A DNA stretch of 64,000 nt from Butyrivibrio sp. LB2008 (GTDB lineage: Bacteria > Bacillota > Clostridia > Lachnospirales > Lachnospiraceae). A program made the position numbers and the translations under genes. This document shows positions 17,691-26,071 of this stretch, piece by piece. Within the stretch, counting starts at the first letter, position 1. Every line of letters begins with the position of its first letter. The notes under the pieces were generated by a model. The model was given only the letters and a program-made list of their open reading frames with translations. It did not search any database and was not told the DNA's origin. Location: NCBI RefSeq assembly GCF_000621565.1, contig NZ_JHXZ01000020.1:26340-90339 (forward strand). The letters are read 5' to 3'.

Positions 17691-18362
17691 TCATTTCACC
17701 AATCCACCGTGAAACACGCACTCATATACCTTGTGATCTTCCTTATAAATCTCTTCATATCCCTGAAACCAGGTAAAATCACCTGTCACGTTACATCTGT
17801 ACGTGTATTCACCTGACCGATATAATTCCGGTCCTCTGTAAGGCATCTTTAAATCTGCGGCTCTTAAAGCTTCTTTCAAGAAGTTTCCACTAAACCCATC
17901 GGACAAAACTCTCCCCATATAATTCATGGCATAAATAGTCTGCCCTTCCTTCCAGATAGCTTCTTCTCCGGCAAACGTCTCTCCGCCTACATATGTATCG
18001 TGATACATATACTTGCCGTTCTCAAATCTGAAGTCGTGAGATGCAGGTCTGGTAGCATCAACTTCATTTGTACACGCGGCATATGTATTAACATTCGCTT
18101 CCAATCTGAAAGCTATCAGTTCATCAAGATCGGTATTTAGCTGTTGTTTGATGTTCAAAGCACAGTCTTGATCCTTAACCAGATAATCGACACTGACGCT
18201 CATAAGATCACTTATCTGAATAAGATTTGAAATATCCGGATATATTTGGCCTGATTCCCATTTGGCAACAGCTTGCCTTGAAACACCCAGCTTTTCTGCA
18301 AGAGCCTCTTGTGTATATCCTTTGTTTTTTCTTAGAATCTGTAACTTCTCTGCGAAAACCAT
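17691..18362 (-). CDS. XRE-family regulator with C-terminal DUF5680-like domain
   Basis: The protein is 223 aa from the ATG at 18362, which lies 8 bases after GGAGG; an ATG six bases earlier would sit too close to that site. Residues 1-65 are a helix-turn-helix of the XRE/Cro type (TQEALAEKLGVSRQAVAKWE). Residues about 85-223 form an alpha+beta domain of the kind annotated DUF5680, with conserved aromatic residues and GETFAGEEAIW. The C-terminal domain is thought to sense a small ligand, but none is established. It is convergent with the RlmI-like gene and lies between the two tRNA-Gly copies. Confidence 0.8.
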   Translation of the reverse strand: MVFAEKLQILRKNKGYTQEALAEKLGVSRQAVAKWESGQIYPDISNLIQISDLMSVSVDYLVKDQDCALNIKQQLNTDLDELIAFRLEANVNTYAACTNEVDATRPASHDFRFENGKYMYHDTYVGGETFAGEEAIWKEGQTIYAMNYMGRVLSDGFSGNFLKEALRAADLKMPYRGPELYRSGEYTYRCNVTGDFTWFQGYEEIYKEDHKVYECVFHGGLVK

Positions 18363-18540
18363 TATCATTACCTCCGCTATAAGCTTACAAGACAGCGGTT
18401 ATTGTCTCAATAGATAGGCAGTTGCTTTTTTGCTACTTTCTTTATGCATTTCAAAAGGGAAAAAACTTTTGACAGCAACAACAACAATAATAATAAAATA
18501 ATTTCAAAAAAAGGTGTGCTATAAAAAATTGTTTTTTCTG

Positions 18541-18569
18541 TTGACATATTTTTCTGATTGGTATAACAT
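18541..18569 (+). promoter_or_regulatory. Strong promoter of tRNA-Gly (plus copy)
   Basis: TTGACA (18541-18546) and TAACAT (18564-18569) are 17 bp apart. Downstream, before the tRNA, GTCGC-GCAA-GCGAC (18580-18593) can form a GNRA-capped hairpin in the 5' leader. Confidence 0.75.
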
Positions 18570-18604
18570 TACTATTGCTGTCGCGCAAGCGACTTCATAT
18601 ATAT

Positions 18605-18677
18605 GCGATAGTGGCGTAGTTGGTAACGCGCGACCTTGCCAAGGTCGAGACCGCGGGTTCGAGCCCCGTCTATCGCT
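18605..18677 (+). tRNA. tRNA-Gly (GCC anticodon), second copy
   Basis: It is base-for-base identical to the copy at 16138-16210, in inverted orientation. CCA is not encoded. An integrase remnant lies just downstream, consistent with past use of this gene as an integration site. Confidence 0.96.
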
Positions 18678-18690
18678 CTAAGGGTTAAAT

Positions 18691-18730
18691 TCCGGAAAGC
18701 CTAGTATTCATGGGCCTTTCGGAGTTTTTT
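18691..18730 (+). terminator. Terminator of tRNA-Gly (plus copy)
   Basis: TCCGGAAAGCC and GGCCTTTCGGA form a stem with a small bulge, followed by a TTTTTT run. Confidence 0.7.
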
Positions 18731-18743
18731 ATTTGTCCAAAAT

Positions 18744-18962
18744 TCACGATTTTGGTGTGTGTATAGATTCATTTTGTACATCTGGTGCAGCATTTACCTG
18801 ACATGCTCTGTTAAGGAGATCCTTCAGATCAACAAGTGACTCTGTCTTCATATGAGAATAGAATCTCTCATTAGTTTCAACAGAATGACCAAGAAGGTAA
18901 GCTCTCTGAGTGACAGGCAGTCCAAGTGGGATAAATACGTTGCTGTTAAGACTCATACGGAA
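18744..18962 (-). pseudogene. Tyrosine recombinase (integrase) C-terminal remnant
   Basis: Only the last 72 or so codons survive. They contain the LLGHS motif and NERFYSHM, which supplies the catalytic tyrosine; an upstream FRMSLNS may hold the conserved arginine. The rest of the integrase is missing: immediately upstream the sequence is the 3' end of the MerR-methyltransferase gene, with which it overlaps by 17 bp. It sits 66 bp from a tRNA-Gly 3' end, the usual location of an integrase in an element inserted into a tRNA gene. I read it as the scar of a lost element. Confidence 0.7.
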
Positions 18963-20196
18963 TACCTGACTTTTTTGGATTAATGGCAATAAAGAGCCCG
19001 GCATCCTTGGTGATGTGGAATTCGTGACTTACCTTTTTCATAATATAATTCTTAAATTCTGCATATCTGTTCAGAAGATAGTGGTTCTGATTGCCGTGGC
19101 ATGAAAAAATATAATCGATTAATGGACCAGAGTCAGTAATGATTATTTCATCTTTGTATTTTTTTAGCTCCACTTCTTCAAATACGTCACGCAGGATATC
19201 AGCACCATTTTCCAAGCCAAAGATTTTGTATAAGTCATTGCTGGAAAGCATAATTCTATCATCAAATTCTTTTACCAGCTCTCTGATTTCTTTCATATGG
19301 TTACTACTATATGTGCTGCAGACTAGTCTTCCGCCAGGCTTTAGCACTCTGCTTATTTCCTTACAGGCAAGATGGACATCTTCACAATAAAAAAGGACGT
19401 GGCCTGCAATTACTAAATCAAAGGACTTATCTTCAAATGGTATAGCATTAAGATCAAATGCTTTGTAAGAAAATGTTAAGTCTCGCAGTTCTTTTGAATA
19501 TGCCTTTGTAGCACTTTCTATATTCTGTCTTGCATCATGCAGTATCCCGGCAGAGATATCTGAAAGAGTTATTTGTATATCCGAATATTTACGTTTGGAC
19601 AATTCGCCTATATTCTCGGCCCATAATGCTCCATTACCGCAACCAAGCTCAAGAATATTCATCCCGGAAGAGATATCACATTCCTGTAATACCCAGTTAA
19701 ACCATCTTTGTTTATTCGTTGAATATTTGTTATGAAGTTCTATTCTGGCAGAGATGTTGCTTGCATTTTGATATTGGCTCTTTAAGTTGTTCTCCATTGA
19801 AGTCATGTGAATCAGATCCAGCATCTGCTTCCAATCGGGAGTAGCAGTGCTTTCTATAGCTTTTATGGTGGCATTTACACCTTCTTCAACATTTTTCATC
19901 TCATCAATTCGTTCTGAAAGCAGCTTTTTCTGCATCTTAAGGGCATTAAGAATGAAATGATTATCAGCCCGACCATTTGGTATTTCTTTTATCTCATCCA
20001 GAGAAAATCCCAGGTATTTTAAAAGCAATATCTGCTGCAGAATTGCAAAATCGTAATCCGTGTAAAATCTTGCACCTGACTTTGTTATATAAGATGGCGC
20101 AAGTAGCCCCTTCTGATCATAGAATCTTATAGTTCTTACCGATACGTGAGCCATTTTGGCAAATTGTCCGGATGAATAGTAGCCTTTTTTATTCAT
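18946..20196 (-). CDS. MerR-family regulator fused to a class I SAM methyltransferase
   Basis: The protein is 416 aa. Residues 1-75 are a MerR-type winged helix (GQFAKMAHVSVRTIRFYDQKG), followed by a dimerisation helix to about 125. Residues about 165-300 are a Rossmann methyltransferase with motif I ILELGCGNGALWAENIG and the LARGE/UbiE-like ISRVLKPGGRLVCSTYS segment. A small-molecule or self-methylating sensor role is possible; the usual MerR ligand domain is replaced by an enzyme. It is divergent from the HD-domain gene, whose promoter has the 19-bp spacer typical of MerR control. The C-terminal tail ends where the integrase remnant begins, so its last residues may have been altered by recombination. 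Confidence 0.85.
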   Translation of the reverse strand: MNKKGYYSSGQFAKMAHVSVRTIRFYDQKGLLAPSYITKSGARFYTDYDFAILQQILLLKYLGFSLDEIKEIPNGRADNHFILNALKMQKKLLSERIDEMKNVEEGVNATIKAIESTATPDWKQMLDLIHMTSMENNLKSQYQNASNISARIELHNKYSTNKQRWFNWVLQECDISSGMNILELGCGNGALWAENIGELSKRKYSDIQITLSDISAGILHDARQNIESATKAYSKELRDLTFSYKAFDLNAIPFEDKSFDLVIAGHVLFYCEDVHLACKEISRVLKPGGRLVCSTYSSNHMKEIRELVKEFDDRIMLSSNDLYKIFGLENGADILRDVFEEVELKKYKDEIIITDSGPLIDYIFSCHGNQNHYLLNRYAEFKNYIMKKVSHEFHITKDAGLFIAINPKKSGIPYES

Positions 20197-20227
20197 AAAG
20201 TTTTCTCCAATATAGTCAAAAAAGTGC

Positions 20228-20258
20228 TTGAAGGTTACGTAACGTCATCTTTTATAAT
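20228..20258 (+). promoter_or_regulatory. MerR-type promoter with 19-bp spacer driving HD/NUDIX genes
   Basis: TTGAAG (20228-20233) and TATAAT (20253-20258) are separated by 19 bp. The left half of the spacer is a perfect 10-bp palindrome, GTTACGTAAC (20234-20243). Over-long spacers of 19-20 bp are the signature of promoters untwisted by MerR-family activators. The MerR-methyltransferase gene starts 32 bp away in the other direction. Confidence 0.75.
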
Positions 20259-20323
20259 CTGATTATAACATGATATAAGTTCAGTGCGTGCCTGAATATA
20301 GTCAGGATAAGGAGGTATAACAG

Positions 20324-20962
20324 GTGTTTCCAAGTATCAAAGAAGCTCTTGAAGAGTTAGAAATAGCAAGAAAACTGAATCCCGGACCATGGGTGGATCA
20401 CTCAAAGAATGTTGGCTTAGCAGCTCGTAATATTGCAGAAAAGATACCTGATATGGATTCAGAGAAAGCCTATATAGTCGGCCTTTTGCATGATATCGGA
20501 AGAAGATGTAAATATGGCTTCGTTGATATTCCTACGCACGTATATGAAGGGTACAAGTACTGCATGGAAAAAGGCTGGGATGAAGTAGCAAGAATATGCA
20601 TGACACATTCTTATCTTCGCATGCAGGATGAGTTTAGCTGCGAGCCGGAAACAGAGCATGAGAAGGCTATCAAAGATTACATAATGAATTGTGGTAAACC
20701 GGATGATTACGACAAACTGATCCAGCTCTGCGATTCTCTTGCCACAGATTATGGATTTGTAATACTGGAAAAACGATTTGTTGATGTTACAAGACGATAC
20801 GGGATTATGGAAGGCTACATTAAAGGTTGGGAGATTGCCTTCAAAATAAAAGAAGATTTTGAAGAGAGAATGGGATGTTCTATATATGATGTTCTTCCGA
20901 ATATAGGCATAACTACACTTCTCTGCCCTAAGCCCTGGAAGCCACCGGTAAACAGTAACTGA
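20324..20962 (+). CDS. HD-domain phosphohydrolase-like protein
   Basis: The protein is 212 aa and opens with GTG after a strong AGGAGG. The HD metal-binding pattern is visible: H26 (VDHSKN), H56-D57 (GLLHDIGRR), and a later histidine in MTHSYL. Such proteins hydrolyse phosphate esters or nucleotides; no substrate can be assigned. It is first downstream of the MerR-type promoter and 79 bp before the NUDIX gene, so the two probably form one operon controlled by the divergent MerR-methyltransferase. Confidence 0.85.
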   Translation: MFPSIKEALEELEIARKLNPGPWVDHSKNVGLAARNIAEKIPDMDSEKAYIVGLLHDIGRRCKYGFVDIPTHVYEGYKYCMEKGWDEVARICMTHSYLRMQDEFSCEPETEHEKAIKDYIMNCGKPDDYDKLIQLCDSLATDYGFVILEKRFVDVTRRYGIMEGYIKGWEIAFKIKEDFEERMGCSIYDVLPNIGITTLLCPKPWKPPVNSN

Positions 20963-21041
20963 AGCGGCGAATGTGATAGGTTGAGGATTATTTAAAAAAT
21001 AGAGAAAATTTTTAGAATGAAGTAAATCGGGAAGGGACAAT

Positions 21042-21584
21042 ATGGAAAATATAATTATGCCCAAAAGGCTTGATAGAAAAGTAATATATGAAAGTGATTT
21101 TGTATGTTTGTACGCTGATAAGGTAAAACTTCCAAGTGGCTATATCATTGAAAAGTACCATCAGGTGCATTATCCAAAAGAAGCTGTTTGTGTGACGATT
21201 TTTAATGAAAAAGATGAGGTACTGTTGATTCGTCACAGAAGATACACTGTTGGAAGACTTGAATGGGAAATCCCCGCCGGTAAAATCGAGGAAGGCGAAA
21301 GCCCTGAAGAAGCTGCAAGAAGAGAATGTATTGAAGAAACCGGCTGTTCTTTGAAGGACGTAAGTTTTCTTTGCTCTCAAAATCCTGCAAATGGAATGTC
21401 GGACTGTATATGCCACTGTTTTGCGGCCAGAGTAGATATGGAAGGTTCACTATTTGATACTGATGAAGTTGCATACAAGAAATGGCTCTCAAAAGAACAA
21501 GTACTTGAGATGCTAAAAAATAATGAAACCAAGGACGGAATCGCGATGTTGGGCTTATTATATGCATTTCAGTTTTATAAATAA
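21042..21584 (+). CDS. NUDIX hydrolase (ADP-ribose pyrophosphatase-like)
   Basis: The protein is 180 aa. The Nudix box is complete, starting at G80 (GKIEEGESPEEAARREC...EETG), giving the Mg-binding REUxEExG core. The preceding LEWEIPAG and the overall length resemble ADP-ribose or nucleoside-diphosphate-sugar pyrophosphatases. It follows the HD-domain gene on the same strand and ends before a long hairpin. With the HD enzyme it suggests clean-up of a nucleotide-type substrate, but this is inference. Confidence 0.9.
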   Translation: MENIIMPKRLDRKVIYESDFVCLYADKVKLPSGYIIEKYHQVHYPKEAVCVTIFNEKDEVLLIRHRRYTVGRLEWEIPAGKIEEGESPEEAARRECIEETGCSLKDVSFLCSQNPANGMSDCICHCFAARVDMEGSLFDTDEVAYKKWLSKEQVLEMLKNNETKDGIAMLGLLYAFQFYK

Positions 21585-21608
21585 CTCTTTGTTTTGCGAA
21601 ATTTAATG

Positions 21609-21652
21609 TCTGTTGGTTATATCACCCTCATTCGTATGATATAACCAACAGA
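21609..21652 (+). terminator. Long hairpin after the NUDIX gene
   Basis: TCTGTTGGTTATATCA and TGATATAACCAACAGA form a perfect 16-bp stem with a 12-base loop, 25 bp after the stop codon. There is no good T-run, so it may act as a processing or stabilising stem as well as a terminator. Confidence 0.6.
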
Positions 21653-21674
21653 ATACTTGTGATTTTTGACAAAA

Positions 21675-21698
21675 AAGAACCCGACGCATCAGGTTCTT
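21675..21698 (-). terminator. Terminator of the AbiF-like gene
   Basis: AAGAACC/GGTTCTT form a stem with a 10-base loop and a TTTTTT run on the minus strand, about 85 bp after the abi stop codon. Confidence 0.65.
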
Positions 21699-21783
21699 CC
21701 AGGTGTAATCCGAAGATGTCCACCGCAATTCATAACTATAATACTACTATCAGGCACTATGTGCAAAAAGATAACAAGATCGT

Positions 21784-22737
21784 TTATAGAATAACAATTT
21801 GATCATATAATCTTTTCCAATTAACAGGCAAAATACCCATTTTGTAAACATCAATTTTGCTACTGCTAACCAGTTTATTTAGTTCATTGCCAAGGCTTTC
21901 ACCATCTTTATAGGGCAAAACTTTCTTTAACGCATACAACCTAGAATATAAGTTGGTATTATTGGGTAATAAAACGGCGGAATCTCTTTTATCAAGAATA
22001 ACTACTGATGAAGTCATTCCAATTACCATTGAGTGATGTGCACAGTAATTTCTGAGGTTTCGTATTGCATCAAGCCAAGTATCCATTTGCTTGGTGAATT
22101 CTTTTTTATAATTATTTCCTGTGTAGGCATAATCAAGTACTTCTTTTCTTAGGTCACCGCGTAAATAGGAATACATCATAACTATGGTGCCCAATTCAAA
22201 ATAAGTAAATGCCGCCCATACAGGAAGAACATTATTCTGTCTTGATCCACCCTTGCGATATTCTTTTAGTTCTGGATGCTTTACTACATCTTTACGTAGT
22301 GCTTCCTCCTGATCAACTAACCCTGGGAAAAAACGGGTATTGAAAAACCTGATGTTTTTGTTTCGAGTGTTTTTGTCTTTTTCACTCTTTGTGGGCGTGT
22401 AGTATTGCTTATCCAAATAGAATGCAGCATCTCCAGTCTTTATGGAAATGGCATTGCTGAGATTGCTCTTGAAGTATATTTCTGCTTTCATGCAGTATTT
22501 AAAAAGCAACTGCCTTAATTGTAGATCAAAATTGTATGTATCAAAATAAAGAGATGTATTAGATTTGCTGCCTAACACCCCAACTTTTGATAATAAATAT
22601 TTTCCATATCTACTTGCTCTGAAATATCCAGCATAGGATAGAAACTCTCTTATCTTTTTACGTTGACGAAAGTTTACATATCGTTTCATCATGAGTACTT
22701 GCTGCTCTAAATCTATCGGAAGCTCAGTATTGGGCAT
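21784..22737 (-). CDS. Abi family (AbiD/AbiF-like) HEPN protein, candidate phage-defence RNase
   Basis: The protein is 317 aa and matches the Abi_2 family layout: an N-terminal LSYAGYFRASRYGKYLL segment and a C-terminal HEPN-type motif RNYCAHH (R229-H235). The Rx4-6H motif is the catalytic core of HEPN RNases. AbiD/AbiF proteins cause abortive infection, and AbiF-type loci have been reported to work as toxin-antitoxin systems with a small cognate RNA. A short structured RNA with its own terminator sits right upstream here. The ATG follows AAAGGAG. The gene stands alone with its own terminator, next to non-defence genes, and may be a small cargo insertion. Confidence 0.85.
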   Translation of the reverse strand: MPNTELPIDLEQQVLMMKRYVNFRQRKKIREFLSYAGYFRASRYGKYLLSKVGVLGSKSNTSLYFDTYNFDLQLRQLLFKYCMKAEIYFKSNLSNAISIKTGDAAFYLDKQYYTPTKSEKDKNTRNKNIRFFNTRFFPGLVDQEEALRKDVVKHPELKEYRKGGSRQNNVLPVWAAFTYFELGTIVMMYSYLRGDLRKEVLDYAYTGNNYKKEFTKQMDTWLDAIRNLRNYCAHHSMVIGMTSSVVILDKRDSAVLLPNNTNLYSRLYALKKVLPYKDGESLGNELNKLVSSSKIDVYKMGILPVNWKRLYDQIVIL

Positions 22738-22755
22738 TTTGTATCTCCTTTAGGT

Positions 22756-22838
22756 AAAAAAAAAGAATGGATATACCATTCTTAATCCCGCTAATGGAAT
22801 ATTTGGATTCGGGCATTACCCTTGCCTTCCTACGGTCT
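22756..22838 (-). ncRNA. Short structured leader RNA upstream of the AbiF-like gene (candidate RNA antitoxin)
   Basis: A promoter at 22845-22873 would start an RNA of about 80 nt that ends in a stem (AAGAATGG / CCATTCTT, 22763-22783) and a nine-T run. That terminator lies only 19 bp before the abi ATG, so the gene would be read only by read-through. The RNA body has a GGCA/TGCC hairpin whose loop TAATG (22814-22818) is complementary to a later CATTA (22792-22796), and a GAAT/ATTC hairpin. Loop pairing of this kind would make a pseudoknot. The architecture resembles type III-like RNA antitoxin loci. It could also be a simple transcription attenuator. Confidence 0.6.
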
Positions 22839-22844
22839 AATTAA

Positions 22845-22873
22845 AAGATAACACTATTTCATCCAATTTTCAA
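22845..22873 (-). promoter_or_regulatory. Promoter of the Abi leader RNA
   Basis: On the minus strand TTGAAA (22868-22873) and TATCTT (22845-22850) are 17 bp apart, placing the start about 22838. Confidence 0.6.
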
Positions 22874-22925
22874 TAAATTTTTTCTAAATGCATTTGTGTG
22901 TATAACAAGGTAGACAACTCGGAAA

Positions 22926-22954
22926 CGCACATGTTTCAATCTGAAACATGTGCG
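22926..22954. repeat. Perfect 13-bp inverted repeat
   Basis: CGCACATGTTTCA and TGAAACATGTGCG are separated by ATC. The stem is strong but has no T-run. It lies between the divergent Abi locus and the membrane-protein gene and may be a boundary hairpin or operator. From here to 23172 I see no gene apart from a weak in-frame extension of the next one. Confidence 0.5.
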
Positions 22955-23172
22955 CTAATATATTACATTTAAAATATTGGTTATTATTAGTACTCTTTAA
23001 AATCCAGACTACTTAATCCACTATAATATACACGTTCTGCCCATATTCCACAAAAATTTCATAGTTTTATCGCCCAAGCCGATTGTCATTCGGTTTGTCG
23101 CTTGTTATCATGATAATGATTGATTTTTATTTCTTCTTTTTTATCAAAAAATCTAATATCTTGGAGCCCAAA

Positions 23173-24861
23173 ATGAAAACCATCTCAAAACATAAGTCAC
23201 TCGTAATATTCATTACAACAGTAATCATATGTGCTTTTAGTATTCTGGGAGGGACTCTGGATTATGCCGGAAATGATGATACTTTCAGGAATCTCATCAG
23301 TGCCGGAGCATTTGGAAAAAACTATTCTTTCTATATTCCTAACAGCAATATACTGTATGGAGTACCGGCTTACCTTCTAAATATGATCTTACCTCAGGTT
23401 AATTGGTATTACTGGCTTATGGTCAGCCTTAATGTTCTTTCTATATCGGCATTTTGCTCTATATGCCTTGAAAAGTACGGTCTTACAGTATCTGAGTTTG
23501 CAACTGTTTTGATAAATATCATGCTCTCCCGAGATTTCTTTATCGCATTACAATATACCAAATCCGCATCATTGTGGATTTCCGCAGGTTTTATTATCAT
23601 TGTACATTCACTATTCAAAAAGAACAGGCATTGGATATGGGGCGCATTGCTCTTTTTATCCGGAGTTGCCGGACGCTTTAACTGTTTTCTGATGGCACTT
23701 CCGTTTATTGCAGTTTTCTCATTCCTTATATATTTAGAAACCCGCAATAGACCTGACTCCTTAAGAATAAAAGACATATTAAAGCCTCTTATCACGGTCG
23801 CAGTCGGTATTATTGTTCTTTTAGCTGCAGAGCACTCTTTCAGAGCTATCCATCCCGATTGGAAAGCTTATTGGGAATATGATAAAGCCAGTGTTAATCT
23901 TCGAGATTACATGCGCCTTGATTATCAGCACGATCCCGACAAATATAATTCCATCAATACGGATGAAAATGACATAGCTCTTTTCAGCAAATGGTTATTT
24001 GGAGATACTGATTTTTACACTACATCATGGCTCAAAAAGGTTTATTCCATTGAAAATCGCTGCAACAATACACACATAAGAATTACTGCCGATACCATTA
24101 AGGACACATTTATAAAATTATTTGATGTTCCTACAAGAGTTCCCGCAGGAAGCTTAGGTCCCGTATTCATTACCTGGACCTGTATTATTCTGTTATTATT
24201 CAGAAAAAACTATATATCAAAAGCTTTCGCGATCATCAATTTCGGCGGATTGACAGCGATCTATTGGTACTTTGCATGCATTGGCAGATTTATGTGGAGA
24301 GCAGAACTTGGAGTATATATATCGGTACTCCTCCTTTCCAGCTATTACCTGTCAAGATCACCAAAGCTCATTACAATCGCATCAGCCAAAAAAATACGCA
24401 CTATATCTGTCAGTATTGCCTTAATACTAATGGGCATATTTACAATATACATGACATACCAGTGGAGATATGTTAAAGACAAACATCTTGTAGCACATGA
24501 GGCTGATATTTCCGGACGTTTGGAAACATTTAAGGAAAACCGGGATTCATTCTACCTTTTGACAGATTTTTATGTGACTAACAATCCAATATCTATCACT
24601 CATTCAAAATGGCATAATCTGTACAGTAATTCCTGCTACCTCGGAAACTGGATAACACCATCACCGACAGCACTTTACTACGCACACGAAAACAATATTG
24701 AAAATCCGATGACTTCTCTGATAAGTGATAAGACAGTCTTGCTATACAGTGATTCTGATGATACTACTCAGATGATCACCAAACATCTTGAAAAAATTTT
24801 GATGCACAGTATTACAACAACAGAAGTCTCTGAAAACACGTGGAAATTTGAAACCAAATAA
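23173..24861 (+). CDS. Polytopic membrane protein, GT-C-glycosyltransferase-like topology
   Basis: The protein is 562 aa from the ATG at 23173, supported by GGAG six bases upstream. The frame extends 30 codons upstream (to a TTG at 23083) through a very hydrophobic stretch, so a longer form cannot be excluded. About 10-11 membrane segments are seen, with a soluble loop around residues 225-325 and a C-terminal soluble domain of about 110 residues. An acidic GNDDTF after the first membrane segment recalls the catalytic loop of GT-C enzymes. I do not recognise a named family. It is flanked by a terminator and has no operon partners. Confidence 0.7.
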   Translation: MKTISKHKSLVIFITTVIICAFSILGGTLDYAGNDDTFRNLISAGAFGKNYSFYIPNSNILYGVPAYLLNMILPQVNWYYWLMVSLNVLSISAFCSICLEKYGLTVSEFATVLINIMLSRDFFIALQYTKSASLWISAGFIIIVHSLFKKNRHWIWGALLFLSGVAGRFNCFLMALPFIAVFSFLIYLETRNRPDSLRIKDILKPLITVAVGIIVLLAAEHSFRAIHPDWKAYWEYDKASVNLRDYMRLDYQHDPDKYNSINTDENDIALFSKWLFGDTDFYTTSWLKKVYSIENRCNNTHIRITADTIKDTFIKLFDVPTRVPAGSLGPVFITWTCIILLLFRKNYISKAFAIINFGGLTAIYWYFACIGRFMWRAELGVYISVLLLSSYYLSRSPKLITIASAKKIRTISVSIALILMGIFTIYMTYQWRYVKDKHLVAHEADISGRLETFKENRDSFYLLTDFYVTNNPISITHSKWHNLYSNSCYLGNWITPSPTALYYAHENNIENPMTSLISDKTVLLYSDSDDTTQMITKHLEKILMHSITTTEVSENTWKFETK

Positions 24862-24874
24862 AATCGGACATAGC

Positions 24875-24907
24875 AAATGGGTTGTCGCTACATACGACAA
24901 CCCATTT
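24875..24907. terminator. Bidirectional terminator
   Basis: AAATGGGTTGTCG and CGACAACCCATTT form a perfect 13-bp stem between convergent genes. Confidence 0.8.
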
Positions 24908-24910
24908 ACC

Positions 24911-26062
24911 TTAATTATTCTTAATCTCATATCTCGCATAAAACACGTATCCCGCAACAATAAACACAACAGAAAGCATAATATACAACACCGGCGCAAC
25001 CTGATATTGCGTAAAGTACCTGCCGATCTTTATCAGTCTGTAATCATACAGCACCCTTGACGTAACCTGAATTCCCGGAAACAGGTACAGAAGCTGTGAC
25101 AAAAATCTTGCTTTTAACGGCACATGCAATCCTGCCATGAACAAACCTATAAACATGCCGATTATAATCGTCATCGTAGCCACAGCATTCCTTGTTACAT
25201 TTGATATAAAAAGCGTCACAGACGCAATCAATAATGTTCCAAAAACAAGCAATGTAACCAGTATTGCAAGAAGCCCTCCAAGTGTCATATTCATCTGTGC
25301 AAGAGGCCTATATGACTGTACCATGCAATCCATCCCTGTAATTCCCCATCTGCACGCGGTATACGCATAGAATGTAATAAGCAAGACTGCGACACATCCG
25401 AAAGCATAAGTCATTCCCGCAAGTATCTTGGCCAAGTATAGTTCTTTTTTACCATTTATCGATGCACTCACCATAAGATCGGTTCTTCTCTGGGTTTCCG
25501 ATGCAAATATCGACGAAAGCCCCGCTGCTATTATGATCGCCATCATGAGCATATAATTTGTTGTTCCTTCAAGTATACCGCTCGATCTGATCGTATCATG
25601 ATATAAAAAAGGCCTGCTCACCTCTTTTTCTTTACTCTTCCAAAAATCGATTTCTTCGGGAGTAAGGCACATAGCTTCGTAGCCCTCCTGTATATTGCTC
25701 TCCCTCTTTGAATATATAGTTTCAATATCAAGATCCTTTATCGGCGCTCTGTAACCGATCACCTCTTCTATCCAATATGCAAGCTGCTGATACCCCTTTC
25801 TGTTATCATCCGTAACGTTGCCCGCATCATCGGAAACAGCCTTAAGCTCATCAAGCAAGCCTTCATCAATAGTCCTGCCGTTTATCTCTTCATACTTACT
25901 TAACTCCTGCGATGATATGTTCCCTCTGACTTCAAACTCTCCCTGTATAAAAGCATATCCAAACAGGACTAAAAAAGTAATTATAGCCACTTTATTCTTT
26001 AATATCTTTAAAAGCTCAAATTCGTATAATGCCCCAAAACAATGCTTCTTTTCCATCTTCAT
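24911..26062 (-). CDS. ABC-2-type transporter permease
   Basis: The protein is 383 aa with one N-terminal membrane segment, a soluble stretch of about 120 residues, then five or more membrane helices at the C terminus. This is the layout of ABC-2 permeases that partner with a separate ATPase. The start at 26062 is 9 bp after the ATPase stop codon. It is the last gene of the sigma factor/membrane protein/ATPase/permease operon. Confidence 0.85.
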   Translation of the reverse strand: MKMEKKHCFGALYEFELLKILKNKVAIITFLVLFGYAFIQGEFEVRGNISSQELSKYEEINGRTIDEGLLDELKAVSDDAGNVTDDNRKGYQQLAYWIEEVIGYRAPIKDLDIETIYSKRESNIQEGYEAMCLTPEEIDFWKSKEKEVSRPFLYHDTIRSSGILEGTTNYMLMMAIIIAAGLSSIFASETQRRTDLMVSASINGKKELYLAKILAGMTYAFGCVAVLLITFYAYTACRWGITGMDCMVQSYRPLAQMNMTLGGLLAILVTLLVFGTLLIASVTLFISNVTRNAVATMTIIIGMFIGLFMAGLHVPLKARFLSQLLYLFPGIQVTSRVLYDYRLIKIGRYFTQYQVAPVLYIMLSVVFIVAGYVFYARYEIKNN

Positions 26063-26071
26063 CCTCCGGTC

